A stretch of 64,000 bases of DNA, from NCBI GenBank assembly GCA_022823145.1, contig JAJDXS010000063.1, forward strand, positions 1-64,000, in the 5' to 3' direction. Within the stretch, counting starts at the first letter, position 1; every line of letters starts with the position of its first letter. The translations under genes and the position numbers were made by a program. Below are positions 17,724-26,623 of the stretch, in pieces. Under the pieces are notes generated by a model. It worked only from the letters and a program-made list of their open reading frames with translations. It searched no databases and was not told the origin of the DNA. This stretch comes from Gemmatimonadota bacterium. GTDB taxonomy: Bacteria; Gemmatimonadota; Gemmatimonadetes; Longimicrobiales; Gaopeijiaceae.

Positions 17724-19237
17724 GGTTCGACCGCGCCGGGTGGCGCTCCGTCAAGGACTCCGACGACGCGCGCAAGCAGCACCGTGACGCGTGGCTCATC
17801 GTCCTGGCCGTCGGTTGTGTGATCATCATCCTCGGCAACCTCCTAGGGATCGGACCGTGGTGGCTCGCATCGGCTGTCGCCGTGTGCATGATCATTTATG
17901 GCATCGGGATCGAGGTCTATGTCGACAATGCCGATGTCCCCGGCGACGCCAAGGGCGACTCGATCTACTACCTGGGCCTCCTTTTCACCTTTGCCGCTTT
18001 GGTCGGCGCGCTGATCACCTTCGAATGGGGGACGCCCGCCGATGCAGCAAGTGGGACATCCGGATCGATCCGAAACTTCGGGATCGCGCTGCTCACGACC
18101 ATCGTTGGGCTCGCGGGGCGCGTCTGGTTCACGATGTCGCACGAATCGCCCGGGGACATCGCGGACACCGCCAGATCCCAACTCGAGGAGGCGGTAGCCC
18201 GGATGAAGGAGAGTCTCGACCGGGCGCGCGACGACCTGGACATTATGGCGGGCAAGTTCCGGGATTCGAGCGCCGGTATGGGAACGATGTCCGAGGTCAT
18301 TGCGGAAAGCACAAAGAGAACGGCCAAGACATGTGAGGCCCTGGATGCATACGCGAGCCATATATCGGACTCGACCCACTCGCTCACCGAGGACATTGGG
18401 CGGCTGAGTGCGGTGTCCGACACGAGCGCCCGCGCCCTGACCGCGCTGCAGGGCCACGTGGAGACTTTGGGAGGGCGGTTCCAAGACGTGCAGGCCAAGC
18501 TCGCCGATGCGGGGGGCGTCGTCGATAGGATCAACAGCGTTGCAGGGCCCGCGGCCGAGCGAATCGGAGCCACACTGGTCGCGGTCGAGGGCACCGACGA
18601 CGCCGTATACCAGCTTGGCGAGTCCCTCGCCGGCGTGGGATGGAGCGCCGATCGGGCTAGGAAGTCCCTGGCGGGCATCGCCGATACCGTCGATGGCGAC
18701 GGGGTTCTGCCCACCTGGAAGGCGTCCGTGGATCAGCTGCACGAGGGGAGCCGCGGCATTCAGCGGATTGGCGAGCGCGCGGCGGCGATGAGCACCGAGT
18801 TCGACAAGTTGGAGTCGTCGTTGAAAGCCGCCAGGGATGGGCTTGCCTCCGTTCCGGGCGCGGCTGGCCACATCAACCAGCAGTTGCTGGATGCGGGGCC
18901 GGAACTGGTCGCGAGCGTCGCGCCGGTCCGCGACAGGGTGCGAGGCCTTTCTGCCAACCTCGCGGCGGCCGAAAGACAGTCCAGCGAACTCTCTAGCGCC
19001 CTTGAGACCGCCACGCGGCAGGCCCAGGAGCTATCCGCACATATGCGGGCGACACCATCGATGCCCCCATCGGTCAACCCAACACCGAAACCGGCTCAAG
19101 CCCACCGGGAGATTCGGGAGATTGCGCCGCTGGACCCGCCGCCCGAGCCGACAACGGAACCGGCTGACGCTCGCCAGGGGTTGATGGGGAGAATGTGGCG
19201 CGGATGGATGCGACTGACCTTCCGGCGCCAGCGCTAA
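17720..19237 (+). CDS. MotA/TolQ/ExbB-like membrane protein with long helical tail
   Basis: This 505-aa protein has four hydrophobic segments (about 25-44, 46-67, 81-102, 118-138). The last two recall the ion-channel helices of MotA/ExbB/ZorA: DSIYYLGLLFTFAALVGAL and FGIALLTTIVGLAGRVW, with the Thr-Thr pair in the usual place. From residue 145 to about 440 it is a long predicted helical tail rich in Ala, Ser and Asp, then a Pro-rich stretch (440-490) and a basic end. Long cytoplasmic tails after a MotA-like core are a hallmark of ZorA in the Zorya system. Start at 17720 gives an ATGA overlap. No helicase or ZorC/ZorD-like gene is nearby, so a plain Zorya label is not supported. Confidence 0.8.
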   Translation: MRFDRAGWRSVKDSDDARKQHRDAWLIVLAVGCVIIILGNLLGIGPWWLASAVAVCMIIYGIGIEVYVDNADVPGDAKGDSIYYLGLLFTFAALVGALITFEWGTPADAASGTSGSIRNFGIALLTTIVGLAGRVWFTMSHESPGDIADTARSQLEEAVARMKESLDRARDDLDIMAGKFRDSSAGMGTMSEVIAESTKRTAKTCEALDAYASHISDSTHSLTEDIGRLSAVSDTSARALTALQGHVETLGGRFQDVQAKLADAGGVVDRINSVAGPAAERIGATLVAVEGTDDAVYQLGESLAGVGWSADRARKSLAGIADTVDGDGVLPTWKASVDQLHEGSRGIQRIGERAAAMSTEFDKLESSLKAARDGLASVPGAAGHINQQLLDAGPELVASVAPVRDRVRGLSANLAAAERQSSELSSALETATRQAQELSAHMRATPSMPPSVNPTPKPAQAHREIREIAPLDPPPEPTTEPADARQGLMGRMWRGWMRLTFRRQR

Positions 19238-19250
19238 CCGGATCGGCCGC

Positions 19251-20486
19251 ATGCTCCCAGCCGAGAAGAAGCACTATCGCAAGGGACTGGCCCTCGGGCT
19301 GACCCTGGCCGAGACTTTCAGCGTCGTCGTTTTCATCCTGCTGCTCGCCTGCGCGGTCCTGCTCCGCGCCGAGCAATTCCAGCGCGATACCGCTGAGGCG
19401 CAACGCGATACCGCCGAGGCGCAGCTCGACACCGCGAGAGTAGACCTGCGCATCACCCAGGAGATCCTCAACACGCAAACCAGCTCGTGGGGCAGCGCGC
19501 ACGCCTGGTACGAATACGCCCGGCAACTCCGCGATACGGTGGAAGTGCTGCAGACCAAGGCCGAGAACATCGAGCGCGAGCGCGACGAAGCGGTACTGCG
19601 CGCTGCGGAGGCGGACTCGCTGCTGGCCTGGAACGGTGTGCCGGAAGAGGTGGTTGACCGAGCTGCCCGGCTCGCGGGCGAACGCGATTCCCTCAAGGAG
19701 GCCGCGTCCGAAAACGAGCAGCGCCTGCTCGAGGCCAGGGCCTTGCAGGACTCACTCGGGAAGCGTCTGGCTGAAGTGGAACAGGTCGTCGACCAGCTGC
19801 ACAACGATCTCGTCGGCGCGGACGGACTGTCCCCGGAAGAAGCCGAAGAAATCATGGGGCGGGCGGCGCAGGCGGCTGCGTTGCGTGACTCGCTGGCCAA
19901 CGCCCGCCGGGCAATCGGGGCTCTGGACCAGGAGCTCCAGACCGCCAGGAACCAGATGCTCGCGGATCGCGATTCGCTGCTCGATTCACTGCTCGCCGAT
20001 CTCAGCGATAGCCGTTTCCGCGAGGACACGCTGCAAAGCCGGATATGGGCCGCAGAGCGGGAGCGGGACGACGCGGTTGGGCGGGCTGAATTCCGCGAAG
20101 CCCAGATCGAGGACATTCTCAAGGGAATTGGCGTCGATCCCCCGCCCTGCTGGATGGACGATGAGAGCAATCCCGAGTACATCTTCCGCATTGATCTGAC
20201 GGACGGCGGCATGCGTCTGTACGGGATCGCGCCCGGTCACCGAATCTCAGGCGATCCCGAGGCAACCAGGTACGCGGCAGCAATTCAGGACGGACAGCTG
20301 TACGCTCCAGAGGAGTTCCTTCGCCTCACACAGCCCTTCTACGCCCTCGGCGTCTCCCGCACCCAGGCGTTCGGCTCGACAGGCTGCCGCTTCTGGATCC
20401 AGCCAGTCGACCTGACCGGCGACCGCAAAGACGTGTTCCAGGAACGGCAGCAGCAACTGTGGCGACGGTTTTGGTTCAGGTGGTAG
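19251..20486 (+). CDS. MotB/ExbD-like single-TM coiled-coil protein with unrecognised C-terminal domain
   Basis: This 411-aa protein has a short basic N-terminus and one TM helix (12-38) with an acidic residue inside it: GLALGLTLAETFSVVVF puts E21 where MotB/ExbD/ZorB proteins carry the ion-binding Asp. A periplasmic coiled coil follows (41-285) and begins with near-identical repeats (RDTAEAQ RDTAEAQ LDTA). The last 120 residues form a compact domain with two conserved-looking Cys (PPPCW near 297 and GCRFWIQP near 380); it is not an OmpA peptidoglycan-binding domain. Start lies 13 nt after the MotA-like gene. Together the two could form a small ion-driven stator-like unit; that is inference. 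Confidence 0.8.
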   Translation: MLPAEKKHYRKGLALGLTLAETFSVVVFILLLACAVLLRAEQFQRDTAEAQRDTAEAQLDTARVDLRITQEILNTQTSSWGSAHAWYEYARQLRDTVEVLQTKAENIERERDEAVLRAAEADSLLAWNGVPEEVVDRAARLAGERDSLKEAASENEQRLLEARALQDSLGKRLAEVEQVVDQLHNDLVGADGLSPEEAEEIMGRAAQAAALRDSLANARRAIGALDQELQTARNQMLADRDSLLDSLLADLSDSRFREDTLQSRIWAAERERDDAVGRAEFREAQIEDILKGIGVDPPPCWMDDESNPEYIFRIDLTDGGMRLYGIAPGHRISGDPEATRYAAAIQDGQLYAPEEFLRLTQPFYALGVSRTQAFGSTGCRFWIQPVDLTGDRKDVFQERQQQLWRRFWFRW

Positions 20487-20587
20487 TGCGCGTCATGCGA
20501 CGCTCTGCCTGACCTCAAGCAGAAGCGCAACCCCTGAGACTTGGCCCACGCCAGTCTTTCTCTTACTCCCTGAGGACTCGGTGGATA

Positions 20588-21211
20588 CTACCGGGTCAGC
20601 ACCGGTGCAATCACCATGGCCGTGTCTGTGCAGCTTCCCAAGATCTCCTGAAGTGTATCGCGCTCTTCCGAGTCGATGGTCAGTCCGTGCTCATCACGGA
20701 CCAGGACTACACGTGCAGCAAACCAGCAACGGTTGGCCGCAAACGGGGGCAGCCATTCCCCGGCATCCTTGGCGGACTTGCTACGATTCAGGCGAGGTGA
20801 CGCAAGCGTCAGGTTGTCAAGATCAGCGGCCAATGACCTACGGGCGCTGGCAGACGCGGAGCAGAGGCCGCTGTTGTGAGCCTCGGACAACGCCACGATA
20901 TGTTCGATTTGTGTCTCTCTCGTTGTCGAGAAGTACTTCCCTGAGTACGGGCTATAGATGCGTCCCCCCATGCGATCCACGACTTGCCGCTCAACTGCCC
21001 TCGAGTACCGATAGTCGTCACGATCATATGGGGAACATCGGTGTTCGGCAGCCACGGTCAGCGTCCGCAGTCGATTCAGTACGCCCTGAGCGTCAGCGTC
21101 AGGCCTTCGTAAGATCATGGTAACTGCGATGGCGACCGCAGTCGCGACAAAAGCGACCATGAGCAGTCGCCGATGGCCGACGGGGGCTGCGGGTGGACTG
21201 TTGCGCGTCAC
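20588..21211 (-). CDS. Membrane-anchored or secreted HNH nuclease (DUF1524-like)
   Basis: This 207-aa protein has an N-terminal TM/signal anchor (14-34) and a C-terminal HNH fold: TQIEHIVALSEAHNSG with E103-H104, then LDNLTLASPRLNRSKSAKD with N133 and N142. This matches the HNH family that includes GmrSD C-termini and many exported nucleases. The catalytic site would face the periplasm or outside. It is convergent with the four-gene membrane cassette, 101 nt away, so it is a neighbour and not an operon member. Zorya type II uses an HNH protein (ZorE), which makes the location worth noting. The start is GTG 21211, immediately after an upstream stop. Confidence 0.85.
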   Translation of the reverse strand: MTRNSPPAAPVGHRRLLMVAFVATAVAIAVTMILRRPDADAQGVLNRLRTLTVAAEHRCSPYDRDDYRYSRAVERQVVDRMGGRIYSPYSGKYFSTTRETQIEHIVALSEAHNSGLCSASASARRSLAADLDNLTLASPRLNRSKSAKDAGEWLPPFAANRCWFAARVVLVRDEHGLTIDSEERDTLQEILGSCTDTAMVIAPVLTR

Positions 21212-21514
21212 TCAAGCCCCCGCGCGTCCGTCCAGGCTGACGTTCTCGCCCGTTCGCCCCCTCCAGCAAGGAGAGGCTCTCTGCGCGGCTCCGACTGCTT
21301 TCGCGATGGCGATGATGTCTCCACTGGCCTCTGCCCATTTCAACGCTTGCGTGCCGATCCCTCGCCTCAGTTGACGGTGAGGCGTGGGATGGGTGGCGTG
21401 CAAGCTCAGGTTGTTGGAATCGTTGATCGGTAACATCGTCGGAATCGAGAGGATCTCCGGGCCACGGCTCACCGAGTTTCGCCATATTCTATCGGGAGTC
21501 CCCAATAGCCCCAA
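21212..21514 (-). CDS. Possible small protein upstream of the HNH gene
   Basis: This 100-codon frame starts at ATG 21514 and its TGA directly abuts the GTG start of the HNH gene, which is the kind of junction seen in real operons. The product has no recognised domain; the middle reads ALKWAEASGDIIAIAKAVG, a possible amphipathic helix. Codon use is less biased than in neighbours. It may be a gene, or a leader that only happens to be open. Confidence 0.3.
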   Translation of the reverse strand: MGLLGTPDRIWRNSVSRGPEILSIPTMLPINDSNNLSLHATHPTPHRQLRRGIGTQALKWAEASGDIIAIAKAVGAAQRASPCWRGRTGENVSLDGRAGA

Positions 21515-21531
21515 TATCCGAAAGACAACTA

Positions 21532-21551
21532 GAGATTACATAAAGTAATGT
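21532..21551. promoter_or_regulatory. AT-rich dyad (copy 2), GAGATTACATAAAGTAATGT
   Basis: This differs by one base from copy 1 over ATTACATAAAGTAATGT and by one base from GAGATTACAAAAAGTAA at 32001. It lies 171 nt upstream of the TerB-fusion gene start. TTAACTTTAC follows directly and adds a second partial dyad. The 21552-21721 stretch holds nothing else I can name. Confidence 0.45.
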
Positions 21552-21721
21552 TAACTTTACGTTGTGAATCGCTGGACCCGCCGACGACTCGGCCGGCGCT
21601 GAATCGCGACTGCGTCCGGGTCTGGAATGGACGCCCTGAGGACGCTTAGCGCCGCGGTCGTCGGTGACGCGCTTTGCGCTGTCCAGCGCGATCACCGATC
21701 GACCTCGAATCCCCCACCCCC

Positions 21722-23158
21722 ATGACCAATCCCATACCCAACGGACTCATCCCAAGCGCCTCCTCCCCCGTCTTCACCCACGAAACCCTACCCCCCGCCC
21801 TCCAAACCGAACACGCCCTGGCACCCGGCCACTGGGCGGTCCTGAACGTCCTCGAAGGCACCCTCCGCTTCGCGAACCTCGACACCGGCGAGGAGCACCT
21901 GATCTCGGCACCGGACCTCGTCACGATCCACCCCGGCCTGCCTCACAGGGTGGCCATCGAGGGCCCCTTGCGCTGCCGGATCGACTTCTACCGCGAGCCA
22001 CCCGCCGATGGCGTTGACAACCAAGGCTCGACAATCGGAGAGATCATGGATTCGGCGGCGGAGGTCGGGAAACGCGGGGTTCGTACCGTTCGATCCGGGG
22101 TTGACTCGGTCGCCCAGGCCGCCCTGAGAATCCCCCGCGTCGTCCGCCGGGTGACAGGCAAGGACGAGACCGGGACTGAGAGGCCGCCGGAACAGGTCAT
22201 CGTCGAAGGCCTGCCGGATGACCTCATGAAGTGCTATCTGAGCGCCTTGGTCTGGCTCGTGCACGCCGACGACCAACAGATCGACGAAAGGGAGATGTGC
22301 GAGATCCAGTTGCTGATGACGCAGCGGCGGTGCAACGCCGACATCCGCAAGGCAGTTCGCGAATACCTTGAGAACCCGCATGGCCTGATCCCCCGGAAGC
22401 AGATCGATCGCATGCTGGAACACGGCCCCGCGGCAGGTACCGACACGCAGCTGGCCCTGAAGTGCGCACTGATGAAGGACGCCATTCGGGTGCGGCGGGC
22501 CACCACCGATGGCCCCGTCCGAGAGCAGTCCGGGATCGGCCAGCTGGCCGAAATGCTTGATTTGGATAACGAACAGATCCGGATCATCGAGGAAGCTTGG
22601 GCGCAGGACGAGAGAATCCTGGCCGGCGAATTGTCGGACTCGCAGATTGCGGCCGCGGCGAAGGACTTGACAGCGCGAGCGACGGCCGTCGGTGTGCCGC
22701 TCGGCGCCATCTACCTGGCGGGCAGCGTCACCGGCCTCGGTGCCGCCGGCATCACCTCGGGACTCGCGGCCCTTGGACTGGGCGGCGTGCTCGGTCTGTC
22801 CGCCATGGTCAGCGGCATCGGCGTGGCCATCATCGTCGGCGGAACCGCGTACAAGGGCGTCAGGTGGGTTCTGGGCGGGTCCGAGCGGTACCGGGTGTCG
22901 CTCCGAGAGCTGATGCTGCAGGAGGTCCTGCGCACCCATCAGAGAGCGATCATCAACCTCGGTGAGGACATGTCACACTTTGGCAAGCGCATCGCGGCTC
23001 TGTCCCAAGAGGCGAAAAGGCATGGTGACGCTATCGACAGGCTGTCGTGGGAGGTGACTCTGTTGTCCCGGTCGGCTGGCGCACTCGCCAAGCTTGGCGA
23101 GCAAGCGAGCGGGCTCGAGCGCGACTTGCAGGAGGCGGCCGGTCACGCGGAACGATGA
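21722..23158 (+). CDS. DUF1971 - TerB-like - glycine-zipper fusion protein
   Basis: This 478-aa protein joins three modules. Residues 10-92 are a DUF1971/TehB-N-like cupin (ASSPVFTHETLPPAL, HPGLPHRV, DFYREPP). Residues 160-300 are a TerB-like helical bundle (CYLSALVWLVHADDQQIDERE is typical, with acidic HADDQQID). Residues 320-385 are a Gly/Ala-rich hydrophobic hairpin (GLGAAGITSGLAALGLGG) that looks like a glycine-zipper membrane insert. The last 90 residues are helical. The start at 21722 (MTNPIPNG) is chosen over an in-frame upstream codon because homology to DUF1971 begins at once. TerB domains recur in stress and phage-response loci; a membrane-acting effector is a fair guess. Confidence 0.83.
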   Translation: MTNPIPNGLIPSASSPVFTHETLPPALQTEHALAPGHWAVLNVLEGTLRFANLDTGEEHLISAPDLVTIHPGLPHRVAIEGPLRCRIDFYREPPADGVDNQGSTIGEIMDSAAEVGKRGVRTVRSGVDSVAQAALRIPRVVRRVTGKDETGTERPPEQVIVEGLPDDLMKCYLSALVWLVHADDQQIDEREMCEIQLLMTQRRCNADIRKAVREYLENPHGLIPRKQIDRMLEHGPAAGTDTQLALKCALMKDAIRVRRATTDGPVREQSGIGQLAEMLDLDNEQIRIIEEAWAQDERILAGELSDSQIAAAAKDLTARATAVGVPLGAIYLAGSVTGLGAAGITSGLAALGLGGVLGLSAMVSGIGVAIIVGGTAYKGVRWVLGGSERYRVSLRELMLQEVLRTHQRAIINLGEDMSHFGKRIAALSQEAKRHGDAIDRLSWEVTLLSRSAGALAKLGEQASGLERDLQEAAGHAER

Positions 23159-24645
23159 ACGAGGCCATCCGGAAGCAAGCTGAGCAAGGTGCCCTCGTTC
23201 AACGGTTCCAGCTGGACGCCCTGAATCGCGCGCTGCAATCGCTGGAAGCTCACCTCATCGCCCTGGAATCAGAATCCGCCCGGCAGCGCAGTGAATTGTC
23301 ACGTCTGGACGACCGGATCGCGGGAATCTACGCCCAGGCTGGCCTGACGCGCCCCCCCTACCAGCCGCGCCCCGACACGCTGGAGCGAACCGACCACGAC
23401 GCACCAGAGGATCACCGCCCTTCCCTCCACGAGACGACAGCCGTCCACCGACCGTCGCCCGACCCGCCCACCATTGTCGCCCCGCCAGAACTGGGCAGGA
23501 ACTGGGAAGAGTACACGCGCAACATCGAGCGATACATCGCCGATCACGGGATCGAGGTGGCCCCCGATCCCCTCGCGCAGCTTCTGCCCCCCGATCGCGC
23601 AGCCGAGATCCGGCGCCGATTCGACGCGGACTTCGGCCCGGCGCCGTGGGATGGCTGGGACTACTGCGTCGTCGCGCTGGCGGTGATCGTCGGCGCGCTC
23701 ACGGACTACCTGCTCGTGGCCACACCCCATGGGAGTTTCAAGGGAAAGCCCCAGCGCGAGAGCCCGGTTACGGCATGGATGAAGGAACAGTCGAAGAAGC
23801 TGGCCCCGATCTCGGGCGCTGACACAATCGACCGCAACACGTTCCAGCAGTGGATCGCCGGGCTCACCACCGCCGCGGAAAAGTGGGCCAAGGTGCCCTA
23901 CGATCTGATCAGTCCAAGGGACGGTCTCACGCCGAACGTCCACCGCCTCGCCTCGCTCGGCCACGATCCCCTTCTCGGCCTCGTGTTCGGGGTCGGCGAC
24001 ATTCTCTCGGGAACCTGCACCTTCATCGACAAGTCGGGTAATTGGCGCGTCATCGACAATCCCGGCTTCGAAGGCACGCGCAAACCCCTCGAAGCACTCA
24101 TCAAGGTGGTCGTGCACGGATTCTCGGATGTCTTCACCGCGAAGGGCCTCCCGCCACCCTTCATGGCCATGTTCCAGCTCGTTGGCGCAAAGTCCGGATT
24201 CACGCTGAAGGAAGGCGGTGATCCGGTGGCGGTCAGAGATGTCGCGCGGTACATGTACGCCAATGGCTACGACCTACGCCACTTCATGACCACAAAGATC
24301 TCGCCGGCGATCGCCGAGATCATTCTCGCAGCGTACCATGGCGTGCGGGCCTGCGCGGACAGGCCGTATCCCGGGGAGCCCGGCATCCCGGAGAGAATGA
24401 AGCGAGAACAGATGCTGGCTCTCACCCACGGACTGCTGGCCTCCGCGAACATCCTGAAGACAGCGCTTTACGGCTGGAACCCAATGGCGATCAACCTCGC
24501 CCAGTTTCACACGCTTATGAAGCGGATGCTGTCGCTGGTGAGGCTTGTAACCGAAAGAGACCGTCAGTTGCAACGGGCACTGGACGAGGGGTGGGAGGAG
24601 CTGCTCGCGGACGCAGGGGCCCTGCCGAGGACACACGCATCGTGA
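23155..24645 (+). CDS. Unrecognised 496-aa protein with coiled-coil N-terminus
   Basis: I do not recognise the family. Start at ATG 23155 overlaps the previous stop (ATGA); an in-frame upstream start would run deep into that gene. Residues 1-60 form a coiled coil (ALNRALQSLEAHLIALESE). Residues 65-115 are Pro-rich and disordered. A single hydrophobic segment lies at 169-190. After it comes a region with conserved-looking blocks: VHRLASLGHDPLLGLVFGVG (263-281), VVVHGFSDVFTAKGLPPPF (318-336) and later MTTKISPAIAEIILAAYHGV. The GHDP and H-x-x-SD blocks look like an active site or metal site, but this is only pattern reading. It sits between the TerB fusion and a nuclease, so it probably belongs to the same response unit. 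Confidence 0.78.
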   Translation: MNEAIRKQAEQGALVQRFQLDALNRALQSLEAHLIALESESARQRSELSRLDDRIAGIYAQAGLTRPPYQPRPDTLERTDHDAPEDHRPSLHETTAVHRPSPDPPTIVAPPELGRNWEEYTRNIERYIADHGIEVAPDPLAQLLPPDRAAEIRRRFDADFGPAPWDGWDYCVVALAVIVGALTDYLLVATPHGSFKGKPQRESPVTAWMKEQSKKLAPISGADTIDRNTFQQWIAGLTTAAEKWAKVPYDLISPRDGLTPNVHRLASLGHDPLLGLVFGVGDILSGTCTFIDKSGNWRVIDNPGFEGTRKPLEALIKVVVHGFSDVFTAKGLPPPFMAMFQLVGAKSGFTLKEGGDPVAVRDVARYMYANGYDLRHFMTTKISPAIAEIILAAYHGVRACADRPYPGEPGIPERMKREQMLALTHGLLASANILKTALYGWNPMAINLAQFHTLMKRMLSLVRLVTERDRQLQRALDEGWEELLADAGALPRTHAS

Positions 24646-24673
24646 GGGGCGGATCCACCGAGAAGGAGGTACA

Positions 24674-26179
24674 GTGAGTCAGGGACCTGACGAAGTTCGG
24701 CGGGCCGGGAGCGAGGATTCCGTGCGCCTCCTGGAGGCTGTGGAAGGCATCCGGCGACGGCGTCAGCGCGATAGCGTCCGTCTGCTGCAGGAATTGACGC
24801 CACATCTTCGCGCCGCCCGGATGGTCGAGCGTGAACTGGATCGTCATCTCGCGCGCCGCTTCAACGTCTTCCGATACGTCCGCGACGACGAACTCGGCCT
24901 CTCGCAGATCATCGCCGAACTGCTCGATCCGACCGCCGAGCACGGCCAGGGCACGACCTTTCTGAAGGCGATGTTGGAGCTACTGGGGGTTCCGCTTCGT
25001 CTCACCGACACCGACAGGATCCGGGTTCTGCAGGAGCGCGGGATCCCGGGGCCCCGGTTCATCGACGTCACAGTGGACATCCCGACTGACGACGGACTCT
25101 TTTGCCTCGCGTTCGAGAACAAGCCCTACGCCGAAGACCAGCGCAACCAATGCAGGGACTATCTGAGATTCCTTGAGAAGCAGTACGGCGAACGCTGCCT
25201 CTTGGTCTATCTGCCAGCGCACTACCGGATGCCCGACGAGTCCAGCCTGTCGAAGGCGGATCGCCAGCGCTGGAGGAACGAGTTCCGCGTGCTGCCCTAT
25301 GTTCCCAGCGATGCGTCGCTAGGTGGCGACGATCATTCGGACGGGGATGGCCCGGCACTCGTGCGGCCTGACTCCCCCGAGGATGACGCGGCTGCCGGGG
25401 ATAGCACCTCGCTTGCGGATTGGTTCGGAACCTGCTGCAAGCTCTGCGATGCCGAACGCCTCAGATGGTTCCTCAGAGAGGCGCAACTGTACTGCCAACA
25501 CCATTTCGGAGTATCAACCGTGACCGACACCGAAGCCCGCTACATTCGCGAATACCTTGACGAGCACCCGAAACACTTGCATGCCGCCTTTGCGGTGCAT
25601 CGCGCGTGGCCCGCCATCAAAGACGATGTTTGTCGGAGGTTCCTGGAGCATCTGAGGGACACGGTTGAGGAGCGGATTCGGAACGAGTTCCCGGAGGTCG
25701 CAGACGGTCTCAATGTCGTATGTCAATACCGCGGGAAGAAGGGATGGTGGTCAAGCTACCTGAGCATCTACCGATCCGGGTGGGCGCAGTGCGAGGACGC
25801 ATTGGATCTTGGATCGGACGGGCGGACTGCGGTCGTGCTGACATGCGGCGGGGGTCCTAACGGTTGGCACTGGGGTGTGTTTAACGGAAGGAGCAAGAAC
25901 GACATGTCCGAGCAAGAGAGGCGCCGCTGCGACGAACTGGAAATCGCGTTGAAGCGGTACGGTCTCTCGCTCCCGAAAGGCGACCACAACGCGCAACAGT
26001 TTCAGTGGTCCCCACGTTACAGGGACTGGACCGGAATAGTCCCTGAACTCGTCCGGGAACTGGCCGAGAAGGGTGGCAAGATCACCGAACACTACGTCAG
26101 CGGACTGCTCAAGGTGGCCGAGAAGGCAATCCCCGCCATCGACGAAGTTGAAGCGGACGACAGGACGCCTTCAGTTTAG
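24674..26179 (+). CDS. PD-(D/E)XK nuclease family protein (PDDEXK_4-like)
   Basis: This 501-aa protein has the PDDEXK_4 signature: DDELGLSQIIAELLDPTAEHG (71-91) and then the catalytic core FIDVTVDI (D131) and FENKPYAEDQ (E148, K150, Q156). The C-terminal half carries a KKGWWSSYLSIYR block and a long helical end without a known domain. Start is GTG 24674, preceded by a perfect AAGGAGGT at 24663-24670, a strong but close ribosome binding site. It follows the 496-aa gene by 28 nt and is likely the nuclease arm of the three-gene unit from 21722. A second, decayed member of the same nuclease family lies near 31.3-32.0 kb. Confidence 0.85.
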   Translation: MSQGPDEVRRAGSEDSVRLLEAVEGIRRRRQRDSVRLLQELTPHLRAARMVERELDRHLARRFNVFRYVRDDELGLSQIIAELLDPTAEHGQGTTFLKAMLELLGVPLRLTDTDRIRVLQERGIPGPRFIDVTVDIPTDDGLFCLAFENKPYAEDQRNQCRDYLRFLEKQYGERCLLVYLPAHYRMPDESSLSKADRQRWRNEFRVLPYVPSDASLGGDDHSDGDGPALVRPDSPEDDAAAGDSTSLADWFGTCCKLCDAERLRWFLREAQLYCQHHFGVSTVTDTEARYIREYLDEHPKHLHAAFAVHRAWPAIKDDVCRRFLEHLRDTVEERIRNEFPEVADGLNVVCQYRGKKGWWSSYLSIYRSGWAQCEDALDLGSDGRTAVVLTCGGGPNGWHWGVFNGRSKNDMSEQERRRCDELEIALKRYGLSLPKGDHNAQQFQWSPRYRDWTGIVPELVRELAEKGGKITEHYVSGLLKVAEKAIPAIDEVEADDRTPSV

Positions 26180-26352
26180 GGCGATTCCTGAACTGACTCC
26201 CCCCGCGGCCAAAGGGACTGACATCGCGCCAGATCGAGGACAGGAGGGAATGGCCAACGCCTCCAACTCGTGGGACAGGCTGGCGCCCCATCATTAACTC
26301 GTCGAGAACAACTACCTGGACATATCCAGCGTGCGTCTGATCCGCGGCAACC

Positions 26353-26559
26353 TCATACGGCGATGGCCTCTTCCCTCACGAAGTGCAGCCGGATCACCCT
26401 CGGCGTCTCCCGGTCGTCGAAGTGGCACAGTACGGCGTCCCTGACCATGTCCTTCAGGTCGTCCCAGTCATCGCCATGCGTAATGACGCTGTGGCCGAGC
26501 GCCCGGGCGTCGTAGCCGCCTTCGGGAGCCTCTGTCACTTCAAAGATGATCTCGCGCAT
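26353..26559 (-). CDS. Short HicB-like protein, stand-alone
   Basis: This 68-aa protein (MREIIFEVTEAPEGGY... HFVREEAIAV) matches a common small HicB-like family often mislabelled in databases as 2-oxoisovalerate dehydrogenase. The HicB partial RNase-H-like fold is suggested by FEVTEAPEGGYDARALG, then a helix DDLKDMVRDAVLCHF. HicB proteins usually neutralise a HicA toxin, but no HicA-sized gene is seen on either side, so it may act alone or be an orphan. A degenerate second copy of the middle of this gene lies at 29106-29163. Start is the ATG at 26559; the frame is open farther upstream but loses similarity. Confidence 0.75.
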   Translation of the reverse strand: MREIIFEVTEAPEGGYDARALGHSVITHGDDWDDLKDMVRDAVLCHFDDRETPRVIRLHFVREEAIAV

Positions 26560-26623
26560 CAGGTCGCTCCTGGCCTCTTCCGTCACGATGTGCTGACCGG
26601 GCGCAGGACCGGAATCCACCCCA

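Noticed and set aside
15454..20486. Canonical Zorya system
   Set aside because: No ZorC/ZorD or OmpA-type ZorB; the vWA-like and four-TM proteins are not Zorya parts.
21722..23158. Tellurite resistance protein
   Set aside because: Only domain names link it to tellurite; no TehA, TerC or TerD gene is near.
26353..26559. HicAB toxin-antitoxin module
   Set aside because: No HicA-like gene on either side.
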